Below are positions 24,135 to 35,799 of a stretch of 64,000 bases of DNA, piece by piece. Within the stretch, counting starts at the first letter, position 1, and every line of letters begins with the position of its first letter. The notes below the pieces were generated by a model. It was not told where the DNA came from. It worked only from the letters and a program-made list of their open reading frames with translations, and searched no databases. Made by a program: the position numbers and the translations under genes. The stretch is taken from assembly GCA_963853835.1 (NCBI GenBank), contig OY970835.1:33120047-33184046 (forward strand), given 5' to 3'. Source of the DNA: Calendula officinalis (taxonomy: Eukaryota > Streptophyta > Magnoliopsida > Asterales > Asteraceae).

Positions 24135-25928
24135 TAAGTTTAATAATGCATGTTTAATGGATTGTTTGGTGGACTTTACTAAAAGGTCCTTAGTGGAATA
24201 GTGGGAGTGGGTACATTAGATATTGAGTGGAGGGTAAAAGTGTTATTATGTATCTTTGGTGAATTTTGACTTTTATGGAGTCAACGAGAAGCGTAGATAA
24301 AGGCTAAACGTAGTCAAAGCAATGCCGAAACTGGTCGAATTCAATGCAAAGGTTAAACATGTTTCATCTTCTATTAGTTGTAGTTCGTAAAATATTGTCT
24401 AAAAGCAACAGGTAATATTGAGCATGATTTAGACAGATAATATGGAGCATTTGAAATTAAAGAATGGTGAGGTGCTTAATCGCCCAAATGGGTTTCATTT
24501 TATCAGATACGCATGTTCAATCTTTTTTCTAGATTGTTGAAGATAAGTTAGAAAAGTAGTCACTGGGCGTTATGGTAATGTGACATGTTTTCACTTTGTT
24601 AATTTTTCTTGGTTTTGTATGTTGTTAGCTCTAGTTTTTTCATATCAATATACATATACATTTTGCCTTTCAAAATATTTTTAACTTTATCTTTACTTAT
24701 ATATAATGCATTGAGCAATGAATTTATTTGAAGTAGTTCATTTCGTACTGAGAAGTCTATGTATGAACAAGGATTAATTTTACTTCCCCACCTAACTACT
24801 CTAGGTTTGAGACGTTTCTAAATTAATATCTTAATTTTCAACCAACACACTTGTTAATTTGAGAAATATTTGCATTTAGAAAAAATTGACACTCATATAA
24901 CTCGAACATGCGACCTTCATGTGATTGAGTTCTAACCAACTAAGTTACTATAATAGATGGTGATTACTTCACTACAATTATTTATGTATCATATATTATT
25001 TTTATTAATCTCTAAGTCTATATCATCTATTGACCACCACCCACAACCACACAATCATCCAGAATTATTACGCACCACCCACCACCGTCACTACTGCCTC
25101 CAGCACCATCACTATCGACAACCCAAAATTTAAAGAAAGTTATATGTATTCTAACCAACCCCACCCACACCCCCACCCCCGGAAGACAATATTAATTGCA
25201 CAAAACTGTAGGAGAGGTATAACATTAATATTGAAAGTAAAACCCATACCAAAACTAAAGGCCTGCAGCATATTTCAATAACATTATGATTTATAATAAA
25301 TATTAAAAAGCAGATTTTCAACATTTAGATGAAGTATATAACTTTTATCCGGTTTGCATGTTTAAAAGACGGAAAGCAAAGGACAATTATATAAGTATCT
25401 ATAAACAAAAATTGCTTTTTCCCCCATTAAACTCATCGCATGCCTAATCAATCGCATGAGATGACATGTCACCTGCTTATAAATACCTATGAAACTTATA
25501 CTTACAAAAACATCATTTTATAGCAATTAGTAATATAAAATCAGCAATAATACAAATATGTAATAAATTGAAACCAGGCTAAATATTTAATTATGAATTA
25601 ATTGTATTCTCAAGGATATTAAACAATCTTTATTGGATATTGCCCTTGAAGATGACACATAAATAACAATCAATTACGAGTAGATATGCAACATAATAAG
25701 TCTATGTATATATATTGTACATGGTAACAAAATGGTATTTGTGAAACTTTTCATTTTCTGGAGTATATTAATCGTGTGCTCAAATGTATTGTAATTTATG
25801 AGATGAGTTGTTAAGTCGCTCACACACGAAAGTTTTAGTGATAATATCAATTAACATATAAACACATAAGGGCAATGTACCTACGCGATAGTATAGACTA
25901 ATGATAAGATCGAAATATATATCGAACC
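24135..25928. other. Intergenic DNA between Helitron and MED12 fragment
   Basis: AT-rich DNA without a recognised gene. A CCACCACCCAC-rich stretch at 25030-25175 resembles sequence seen near the Helitron remnants at 2300-2400 and 60370-60440. A short tRNA-like or Helitron-subterminal phrase (ACTCGAACATGCGACC) lies near 24901-24930. Confidence 0.4.
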
Positions 25929-26411
25929 CTAGTCATGTATGTGATAACAGAATTAACTTTCCTCATCACCGAAACAGTAACGATAACGATGTATCTAGCT
26001 AAAGCAAACGATTCAATCAGAACCATTAAAATCTGGAGATGTGTCTTCAATTGGAAAAGTTCTGAAACGGGCCCGTTAGATGAGAAACGGGTTGTTGTGG
26101 TGTGGTTGACGGGGATTGTGAGGCAGCTTGTTGAAGAGGGTGGGAAGATCACCGAGACTGCAGCAAAAGCGGGCCCGTACGGTAGGAGTTTACCGCAGCC
26201 CTTGATGTTAAAAGTGTTGCAAAATGGAAACTTGGTGAAGATGAATTGTCCAACATTTTGTATTTTATGGATGTTTGTGATGATTTAGTTTCTGCAACCC
26301 GTTTTCTAATTTGGTTGTTGCCTTAAGTTCCTATTAACCCGATTCAACCCGTTCATGGTGGAAGACATGTTATGATTGTTCAGATGAATGTTGAAAATCA
26401 TTTGGTTGCTG
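25929..26411 (+). pseudogene. MED12 gene fragment, inverted and broken
   Basis: This 483-bp segment is the same sequence, at roughly 90 percent by eye, as bases 13164-12687 of the MED12 gene, all within its large exon 9. It includes the codons for VVVVWL, GIVRQLVE, GGKITETAAKAGPYGRSLPQ and LYFMDVCDD. The coding sense is on the plus strand, opposite to MED12. Indels shift the frame after GRSLPQ and early in the segment, and a TAA replaces the Lys codon before VPINPIQP. No intron falls in the copied part, so the copy mechanism (DNA capture or cDNA) cannot be told. It lies between two Helitrons but outside both mapped ends. Confidence 0.92.
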
Positions 26412-26502
26412 CCTAAATTTACACTATGAAAATGTCTTGAGATAGTTGCAATTTTTGGAGCTAAAAAATGCAAACAATACTATCATGTTCAAACCACTTT
26501 TA

Positions 26503-29063
26503 TCTCTACTACTTATAAAGCATTTAGACCCTTTCCATAAATACCTTCTAAAAAATTCAGCCACTTTCTTTCTATTTTAAGATTTCAAGAAAATCAGTAA
26601 AAAAATGAAAAGTCATGACTCGAACCCTGCACCTCCCGCTCATAGATCATACAACGAACCACATGCTCTAGGAGCTGCTTGCGTTTAAAGTTGAAAACAC
26701 GTACTAATAAAGTGTTTCCGAATTCGGCCTTCTGGAACAAATTTACACGGCCTTTCAAATACCCCCTATTAGGGACGTTGCTTCCCTCGATCTTCGTCTC
26801 TAGCCTCGAAAGTTGCAGTCACGTTTACAGAGAACACACATTACTTCCCTCGATTTCTCTACCCACCTCGACCTCGATTCTGCAATAACCCCTTTCAAAT
26901 GCCCACTCGATTCAAGAAATCAGCCTCTTCAACTTACAAGTTTCTAAACCCTATAAATTCAAAAGGAATGTGCTAAATTACAGGTTTCTTACCCGCAAAA
27001 TACGAGTTTTCATTCGGCTTTTGATTCCAGATTTACGTAATAGAAATCGAAATCGTATTGAACAGGTTTGCAATTCCCGTATGTTTTTAATTTCAGTTTC
27101 GTTTTTAATTTCAGTTTTGTAACGAAAACGATGAAAGATTTATCCGGACCATGAAAGACTTCTTCTCGTGAAACATATGGTAAACTGTTATTAAAGTTGT
27201 ATATTCTAATTCATGTTTCATCTTACCTTTAAGTTTTTAACCATATGATTGTTCTAAAACTTGTGCAGGAAATATCATTGGCCCTTTGACTTGTTTGAGA
27301 ATTTAAAACAGACTAGATGGCAATTTCGGGTAATTTCGTTAATACATATTTGACCTGACAACCATGTATGTTGCACCGAGCCAACTTGTGATAATTAGAC
27401 CTCTGTATGCATTCTAGAATCATTTGTGTTTTTACAATTTGACTACATAGTTTAGAAGTACACCAAGTCCTTGGTGCAACCGTCTAAAATCACTTATTCT
27501 GTTTTTACATCTCAAATGGCTCAAACGGGCCGGGTCAAATGAAATATGACATTAAGACCCTAAAAGTCTAATTTTAAAGTTTGTCATCATTAAGTTTTAA
27601 ACTTATACGAGTCAAATACGTCATTTTGTTTAAAAGTTTGTCACGAATATATGCAATGGTTCATGTCATCATATCAAACGGGTCGGTGCAGCCCTTTAGT
27701 AAATGTGTTTTTCTGGAAAATCCATAAATAATACATGTATTGTTTTTACATATCAAATGGGTTAAACAGGTCAAACCTATTTAAGGGTTGCACCGAACTG
27801 AGTGTTGCATCAAATAAAGTGCTGCACCGAATAAAGGGCTACACAAATAACAGATTAATTTAAATGTTACTATTGTTTTTACATAACAAAGAATTCATTT
27901 CCAGCTTAAAGACCTATACAGAATAAAATTTTAGATCAGAATGGTTACTGCATGACCTATTTGACCGTTGATCAGTATTACCTATTTGACCGAAGACCAA
28001 AAACATTAAATTTTATGCTCATAATCATTACCTGTTAAACGGGTCAAATGGATCAAAAAGATTAAAGGGCTGCACTGAATTTCCTACATTCATAAATAAT
28101 AAATTTCTACCTAGATTCATCAACTCCTTAAAGGGCTGCACTGAATTTCCTACATTCATAAATAATAAATTTCTACCTAGATTCATCAACTCCTTAAAGG
28201 GCTGCACTGTATTGTATTTTTGCAGTTTGGAGAGCATTAAGTTGAATTACTATTTTTTTTTAATATTTGTATTGTATTTGGCAAACGGGTCCACCAGACC
28301 ACCCTCAATGCATTTGACCAATGTTTGTGAAACATGAAAAACCTTGCAGAAGACTCAAGATTCTACACCCGAAATAAAATTCAAATTTGAGTTTGTGTTT
28401 TTGTTTATGTTATTGGTTTTGTCAAGTTTAGTTGCAAGAATGTTCATATTTTTATTAGTTTCATTTAAATGTTATGCAAAGGATGAAGTATTTGAGCAAA
28501 AATTTGTTACTGGTTGGTTTTTGTTGATGCAAATTTGGATTATAAGGCATGAGTTGGATTTGATGAAACTTGGAATCAAAGTTGGTGTTGAGAATATTAA
28601 TTTGTTTAATCTTACAATTTTATGATCTATTTATTTGATCTAACTAATTTTGTGAAATTGATTTTCATGAAAATGAAATGAAGTGGGAGTTATGGGATTA
28701 ATGGAGCTTTTGTTGGTATGTGAAGATTTTTAGTAGTTGTCATTATGTTTTTATCTTTACGACATATACAATGTATATATAGGATATTTTTAAATTAACA
28801 AGAATTAATTTTTAGTCTAAATCGTTTGCCCCTATTGCTTCTCCCTCTTTGTTTGTTTAATGACCTAATGGTGCTAGATTTTGGCGAATTTATTTGTTGG
28901 AAATGACACGTCGTTGAGTAAGATGATATGTTTCTCACTTTTGTTACCTCATTGCGTGAGTATCATACTATTTTTAGAAGAAAAATGTAACTGGACAATA
29001 TTTGACAGCTACAAAAAATAATTTCAGGGTACCCGCCGCCGCATTGCGCGGGTACCCGGCTAG
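26503..29063 (+). mobile_element. Non-autonomous Helitron
   Basis: It starts TCTCTACTACTTATAAAGCA after a host A and ends with the hairpin GGGTACCCGC...GCGGGTACCC, then GG and CTAG at 29060-29063, before a host T. The element is 2561 bp. No helicase was found. An open frame at 28344-28625, preceded by a possible splice acceptor (CTTGCAG), has a hydrophobic stretch, but I do not recognise it; it could be a captured exon. Confidence 0.85.
28062..28209. repeat. 66-bp tandem repeat, 2.2 copies
   Basis: Two identical 66-bp units start at 28062 and 28128 with TTAAAGGGCTGCACTG, and a partial third begins at 28194. Further loose GCTGCACCGAATAAAGGGCT-like phrases occur at 27780-27840 in the same Helitron. 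Confidence 0.95.
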
Positions 29064-29226
29064 TTTTAAATAATGTACTTTTATAATACACGATTACAAC
29101 ATATTTTTATCCACATTTATTAAGAACCCCCTATTTTCATTACTGGTTTACTGAAATTTTTCAATAAACAATATACAATGTTGGTTTACTGAATTTTTTT
29201 TGCATGTAAATTTGATATTGTATATG

Positions 29227-30220
29227 TGTTAGTCCCGTAATAAGTGAAATATAACACTTATACGCTTTCAATGACCAATTTAAAGTTAATGGAGACACTC
29301 AACACTTTTTAAACTTTTCTTTATTAATCAATAATGATACAATAAAGATGCAAACAGTTTGCGGAATAGCTAATAACAAATCCTAACTAAACTGCTTGCA
29401 TGAAATAGACAACAACAGATATTATCTAAGACAAGTTTATGATCAACAAATGATCAAGCACAAGACCATACACTTTCGTTATACATATTCAATTCTCGAA
29501 TCAGATAACTAGAGTTAACTGGTGGTTTACACTCTGCTCGAAAGGATAAAGTTCTGGAGTAATTTCAGCAGCGTGTAACCTTGTTGGGTGCACATCGAAA
29601 TCGATCGCTCAAGTTCTTAATTTATAGCATTGGGATACGTAGATCCAAAGAAATGATCGATCGATTCCACGTGTAAGAATTCCGTTGGTGCAGGGGATAT
29701 TTCACGGGACGAGCACGACTAACGGAATTCTGACAGTATTTTCTGTCGTCTTGTGATCGCCGATATCTTCTAGAAGATTTGCAATATGTTCTCATAATCA
29801 GCGATGCACAAACTTGTGCTTTACTTGTGTCTTTCTGTGACACTGAAACTTCTGGCCTATGTACACTTCTGGCAGCCATGAGTCTTCAGATACTCATGCT
29901 TCTTCAGATGACCAAGTTTCAGTGACCTTCACTAAGAGTTTTGCTTAGAGAGGTACATGTTTGATGGTTCAGCGTTATTGTCCAATGTGCGCCGAACCTG
30001 TTACAACTATCTGATTTGTTAACCAGTATTTGATTTCGCACGGGAAACTGATCGTTGTTTCAGATAGTGATCAGATAGTGTAACTGGGTAACTGAAATCT
30101 GAACTGATCAGATACAGTTACCCACAATCTGAGGAACTAATCCTCAAATTATCTTCTAACTATTTTCTTTTTTATCTTTATTAAATCTCTTCAGTGGGGA
30201 TGATTTTCAGCGACCCAACA
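29227..30220 (-). mobile_element. Solo LTR (994 bp)
   Basis: The element begins TGTTAGTCCCG and ends GACCCAACA, with a perfect 5-bp duplication ATATG at 29222-29226 and 30221-30225. On the minus strand it reads TGTTGGGTC...CGGGACTAACA, with a TATAAATTAAG box near 29620 and an AATAAAG signal near 29325. That gives LTR promoter-to-polyA order, so the minus strand is the likely sense. There is no internal retrotransposon region, so this is a recombined solo LTR. Confidence 0.85.
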
Positions 30221-30551
30221 ATATGGTTGATGATTTATAAGTTTGTTTTAAATTTATAAAAGCCAACATATTGTGAAATACGAAAATTAATATAGCTATT
30301 GCCAAATAGTACAATATTAATCTAAGCTTTTAATTGTTGTAGTTTTCATATGTTAGAGCATATCCGGTGTACGTTTTTTATAATTTTTTTTATCTTTTCA
30401 ATTGGTAATTTCAATCTATATGATCTCCTAATAAAAAGTTTTTACTTTAAAAGTTTTTTCTTCCCTAACTCCTTTTCAAAATACATAAAAAGTTTTTTCT
30501 ATATTTATATCTACTATTGGAGGAAAAAAAATTTGGAATTTTTTTTTAATA

Positions 30552-31059
30552 CTCTCTCCGTCTCACAAAAAAGTTCTCATTTGTCTTGGGCACAAATATT
30601 TAGGATATACTCCCTCCGCCCACAAAAAACTTCCCATTTGACCTTAATTTTTTGTCCCACAAAAAACTTCCCATTTCATTCAATTGATGGGTTCCACATA
30701 ATAAAATATTATTATTACTAAGGACCCCACCACTAACTATCAACTAACCATCTTTCTCTCTCCAAACCAATCTTATATTTTAATCAAAATTATTACCAAT
30801 GACCCCACCACTAACTATCTCTTAAAACTTGTGCCCATGTCAAATGGGAAGTTTTTTGTGGGACGGAGGGAGTAGTTAGTAGTGAGGTCTTTGGTATTAT
30901 TTTTTATTAAAATATAAGGTTATTTGGAGAGAGAAAGTGTTTTTAAGAAATAGTTAGTGGTGAGGTCCATGATAATATTATTATTTTATTGAAATGGGAA
31001 CCTTTTTGTGGGACAAAACTTTAGGTAGAAATGAGAACTTTTTTATGGGACGGAGGGAG
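30552..31059. mobile_element. Outer Stowaway-like MITE
   Basis: Ends CTCTCTCCGTCTCACAAAAA and its near complement TATGGGACGGAGGGAG are flanked by TA. A second MITE sits within it, so this is a nested pair. Confidence 0.8.
30610..30872. mobile_element. Inner Stowaway-like MITE
   Basis: Ends CTCCCTCCGCCCACAAAAAA and TTTTTTGTGGGACGGAGGGA are flanked by TA. The element of 263 bp lies inside the outer MITE, so it inserted later. Confidence 0.85.
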
Positions 31060-31288
31060 TAATATTTAGTGAAAAAATCTATGTAACATTATTAATTAGT
31101 CTCTAATAAAGGTTATCAACTTATCCATTGGGATGCTCTTATATTTTAACAAGTTTATTGTTAGACACGTGGCATGATCTTATTGGTTTCACCACGCATG
31201 TAAAAGAACCAAGGACTTGGCGATCTTCCAGCCTTGGTACGGCGCGAATTCGCGAGACACTTGCAATCGGAAAAAGGGATTAACAAAA

Positions 31289-33113
31289 ATGGCTGAGCCA
31301 ATCGAAACACTACCACCAGCATCCGAGAAACCTCCGAATCCGTCTTCCACGTCAACACAACCCGATCCTAAGCAGGTTTGGAACTCGATTGATTTCAATT
31401 CTGTGTGATTCCATATTATACATTTTGAATTTCAATCAAGATCGGATTTAGGGTTTTTTTTTTCTCATTAATTTCGTGACCAAATGTTTGATTGATTTAA
31501 TTTATATATTTATGTGCTGTTACACGGCATAATTTTGTCGACGACGATGATCCGTAGCTGAAATTATTGATGTGGATTGAGTTAATATGGAAAGCATGGC
31601 ATTCGCTAATACGTTACCAGCTGTGCATATTTGATGAAGTTTTGCGAAGATCATCCTCCCTAGAAGAAACTATGACTTCAAAGCTGCATATTTGATGTAG
31701 ATCAAATTTGATTTTTTAATCAACTTTTGGTGTTGAACATAGGGAGGGATTATATATTAGACACATATCTGCAGATGAAACGTTATATTTATCTTATTGC
31801 CTGCTAAGTGCTCATGATAAGTGGTTTTCAACAAATATGTATAATGATCATAGGATCAAATTTGACTGCAAATTTGACTTAAACAAACATCATGGTGGTA
31901 GTGTTTGACTGCAAATTGCTTAGGATCAAATTTGACTGCTTATGATTATAATGATCTTAGCTTCATCAAAATATATTGGTTTAAAATTTAAATAATGTAA
32001 GATATTCCTTTCATGAAGCTTAGGCATTATTATGTTAAGAATAAGGATGAGTTGTGTCAAAGCCTTTGTCATTATAATCTCAACCATCTAATAATACTTG
32101 TAACTTGATTGCAGTTACCTCCATTTTACAACTTTGCAGCACCAAATGGCCAAGTCCCAATGTATCCAATCATGTACCCGATACTTGTTCCTGCCATATT
32201 TCCTCCACAACAAGGTCAGGAACCAACAGATCACGGGGCAGGCATATATGCGGTCCCCACTTTTCCAAATTCATTCATGGGACCACTTCCATCAAATGCT
32301 CTCATCCCTTTTACTTACAACATTCCTACGTAAGTATTCTTTCTTTCTGACTAGATGAACAAGAGTTAATAATAATATTATAAACTTTAACAGACTAACA
32401 GTATTAGTAACTGTCATTTTCTGTGTAACTGTAACAGTGGGACAAGTCCTTCTGAAGGTGGGACAGGGGGTGATGAACAAGGACAAGTAGGACAGCAGCA
32501 GCAGCAGCAACAACAACAAAGACAAGTTGTTGTCAGGAGATTTCAAATTGCAATTCATCTGGATTTGATGCTCATATTGAAGCTGGCAGCTGTTATTTTT
32601 TTGTTTAATCAAGATGGCTCGAGAAAAAGGCTTGTCCTTCTCATCTTTGTTGCCTCACTAATTTATCTGTAAGTTCCATTGACTTTTGGTGACATGAATA
32701 TTTGACTTTATCTAATAAGTTGTTTTTTGTGATGTGTGTCAGGTATCAGACAGGAGCTCTTGCACCAATAATACGGTGGCTGTCACAAGGAATGCAGAGG
32801 GCACCTGCACCACCCCAACAACCAAGACCCGCTGCTAATGAGGATGCCCCTTTGTTAAGTAGGTATTATTATGAATAATAATATAAATATTACTTATTTA
32901 ATTGGGTAAAAACTTTGGTTATCAGATGGACAAGCAGAAGGTGGTGGAGGTGAAAATGAGAATAGGGCAGTTGGTGATGCAAATCAGGGTCTGAATCTGA
33001 ATGAACAAGAGCAATTTCCAGTGAACAGATGGTGGGTGATTGTGAAGGAGATACAATTGATTGTTTTTGGCTTTATCACTTCTCTTCTTCCTGGATTTCA
33101 CAATATTGATTGA
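31289..33113 (+). CDS. HERP-like plant membrane protein, function unknown
   Basis: Exons 31289-31375, 32115-32329, 32438-32668, 32743-32858 and 32926-33113 join in frame to 278 aa. The order is an acidic Pro/Ser start, a Pro/Tyr-rich stretch (VPMYPIMYPILVPAIFPP), a poly-Gln run near residues 115-125, a conserved core RRFQIAIHLDLMLILKLAAV with hydrophobic segments and FNQDGSRKRL, a Gly/Asn-rich spacer, and a C-terminus WWVIVKEIQLIVFGFITSLL ending GFHNID. I recognise a conserved plant membrane family; the C-terminus recalls human HERP of the endoplasmic reticulum, but without an obvious ubiquitin-like domain. An in-frame Met 24 codons upstream (31217) is possible; the chosen start MAEPIETL is the simpler reading. 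Confidence 0.85.
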
Positions 33114-33989
33114 GAACCAAACAGATTAGGTTTGTTTTCTCAACTGCTGATATCATAATATGCTAAACACAATGAGACAATGAATGTAATTACATTATGT
33201 ATTTCTAGTTTCCTTTATATGACACATACTGAGAAACTTATATGTGCTTTTGAGATACTTTACTCATATGAGTTATGTTTATTTGCACTAGAGTTGTGAA
33301 AATCGATCTCCACCAACAAAATATAACCAAACTGGTTAGAAATACTATTTTCTAGGAAGATTACTCACTGTATTAAATGATCAAAGTGTTATTGATGTAA
33401 GCTGAACTTAAATCTGAATGAGGACTTAATTAAGCTTAACTATATATATATTTGAGCCATAGAATTAATCTATTTATATTTCATGGTGTTTTTATAAAAC
33501 ATTTATGAGCTTAGTCTAACACCATCGATTAACACACTCGAGCTTATCTGCAGCAGAACGCAACCAAGTATACAAGTTGACAACCATCGAAATCTAACCG
33601 AAACTGGTTCTACTTTTAAAAAAAAAATTATTATGTTTATTTGCACTAGATTTGTTGAACGTAAATCTGAATGAGGACTTGGTTAATTAAGTTTTATTAT
33701 TTATTTGAGCACTAGAGTGTATGTATATCTAAATTAATCTTTTTATTATTGTTAATGGTCTTTTTATGAAACGTTTATGAAGCAGAACACAACCAAGCAA
33801 ACAAATTATGATGTTTTTACACATTGAGAAAACAGAATTCACAAAAACATAGAAACTGATATGACATAAACAAGCAACTGTAGCTTCTTCTCTGATTAAT
33901 AGGCCAGTCAGTTGGTGCTGTGCCTGTGCCTGTGCTGATACGAAACCAAAATTTCTTTCCTATTTTCGTCATCATCTTCACTTTTAAAC
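33114..33989. other. 3' flanks of the HERP-like and ATI genes
   Basis: AT-rich DNA between two convergent genes. The phrases around 33415-33490 and 33660-33745 (AATCTGAATGAGGACTT, TTATTTGAGC) repeat about 245 bp apart, an old local duplication. No gene was seen. Confidence 0.5.
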
Positions 33990-34995
33990 TTAATGATCTC
34001 TCGATGTGCTTCCTCTAATGGAGAAACTTCGTCGGTTGCCACCTACTATTGCATCTTTAAACCGGGATATAGGCCCCACCATCCTCCCAAATTTCTGTAA
34101 ACAACAAAAACTATTATTAATCATGCAAAAACAAAACAAATTTCCATCTGATAATGGAATGAATGTAATTGTGTACCTCATCATACACTCCAGAATGCCA
34201 CTTATGATGCAAAAGTTGCCATCTTTCTTGCTGCCATTGTTGGCCAATAATCACAAGGCCCATAACTGCAGCAGCAATGAAGATGGACCAAAATGTATTG
34301 GCCTCTTTTGCATGAGCATATAAAGAAGCAGCTTGTTTCTTCCACCATGCTGCATATGGCACCCCAGATCCATCATAGTCATCTTCTTTTTCAGTGTGTT
34401 TGGGAGCATCTGAACCTAACGCTGAGTCAGCAGATTCTATAGACTCTGCCAATACTCTGTCATCATCATCTATGTTTGACTCACCCATAACCGGTTCACT
34501 GTGAAACGAATCAAATTTGGCAGAATTGTAAATGTCCTGCTCTTTTTCTGCCAGATTTAAACCAGGCAAGGTCGTGCTATCTGCCAAGTCAGCATCACTA
34601 ATTGTCAATCTGTTACCTTTTTCTTCAAAAAACGGAATTCCATGAAAATCATCAGACTCAGTTAATTTCCCAATATTCCTATTGTCTTCATCTTTAGCAC
34701 GTGATTTCTCCCCTTCCTCTTTAGTAGATTCTGAAAGACCACCTTCTACTCCCTGTTCACCAAGGATCTCTGTTTTTCCAGATTCCAATGGCAAATTCTC
34801 ATGCTGACTTGGCGGGAAGACAAAATGACTAGACATAAACAATGCATTGGAGGTTTCACTTTTATCTGTCTCAACTGCTTCACTTTTAGGGATATTTGGA
34901 CCAGGAGCAGCAGCATATGTGGAAGCTGTTAGTGATACAACTTCCCAATCAGCTCCCCGTGGGCCACTTTCCTCCCCTTCCTCTTTATCTGCCAT
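33990..34995 (-). CDS. ATI1: ATG8-interacting protein (ATI1/ATI2 type)
   Basis: ATI proteins bind ATG8 and mark ER- and plastid-derived bodies for autophagy under carbon starvation. Exons 34995-34177 and 34094-33990 join in frame to 307 aa. The family N-terminus RGADWEVVSLTASTYAAAPG is clear; DWEVV holds a W-x-x-[VLI] ATG8-interacting motif at residues 17-20. The long middle is acidic and low-complexity. The C-terminal part has AAWWKKQAASLYAHAKEA, one membrane segment (FWSIFIAAAVMGLVIIG) and QQWQQERWQLLHHKW, all family hallmarks. ATG follows an ACAG directly, so a leader intron of about 690 bp (34996-35684) is likely. ATI1 versus ATI2 cannot be decided here. Confidence 0.9.
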
Positions 34996-35790
34996 CTGTC
35001 AGACAATAATATCTTCAACTTTTATACCCAAAATTCCATTTTAGCAGAAAAAATGTAACAGTGAGGAACAAAATCAGCAAAGTCTTAAATCGTACAACTA
35101 CATGTTGGGGGTCAAGGCATCATCCCATCTAAATGTTGGGTTGTGAAACTTATGATTAGGTCAAAAGTCCAAATCATGTTGTCAGCTCACACGACACCAA
35201 CAACTTACCTACACCCCAAGTTGAGGCCAGGACACATCATACCTACAGGGTCGGCTAGTGATAATCTCTAAAAAAGTTAGGTGTGCATTTATCATCAAAG
35301 CCAATCATATTTGATATTTCTATTGTCTCATCATTCACAGCAGCAACAACAATACAATTATACCAAATAAGCCTTCAAATGAGTAGCAGATAGTTTGCTC
35401 GTAGAACAGAAACACCGATAGATCAAAACAATTAAAAAACGATATACGAATTCTTCTTCTGAACACGAACATAATCAATCAATTAAAACTAAAATTATAT
35501 ACATAACATGTAAAAAAGAGATATCACCCAAAGAGGAGAAAGTCTAGATCGAATCGCAAATTTACACATGCTTGAAACGATACGATCATAATTCATAATT
35601 AAAGTTCGAGAAAGTAACATCGATCGAGAAAAGCCGGCTAATTAACAAAATCATAATCGGATCGTGGTGCACATATGCACTTACAGGATACAGAGAGTTC
35701 AGATAGAGAGATCGGAGACAGTGTTGAGTTAGTCCGGTGACCGGAAATATGATTGAAAGTGTGTTATTGGGGCTATATATAGTAGTATGA
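34996..35790 (-). promoter_or_regulatory. ATI leader intron and inferred promoter
   Basis: An acceptor TCTGACAG directly before the start codon pairs with a donor CCTGTAAGTG at 35684. A TATATATAG box on the transcript strand lies near 35770. These are consensus inferences. Confidence 0.5.
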
Positions 35791-35799
35791 TGTAAAGGG

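Noticed and set aside
24895..24960. Possible tRNA-derived SINE (ACTCGAACATGCGACC)
   Set aside because: Only a B-box-like phrase is present; no A box, tail or duplication was found.
32109..32358. Alternative frames over HERP-like exon 2
   Set aside because: Only one frame joins correctly at both splice sites with the neighbouring exons.
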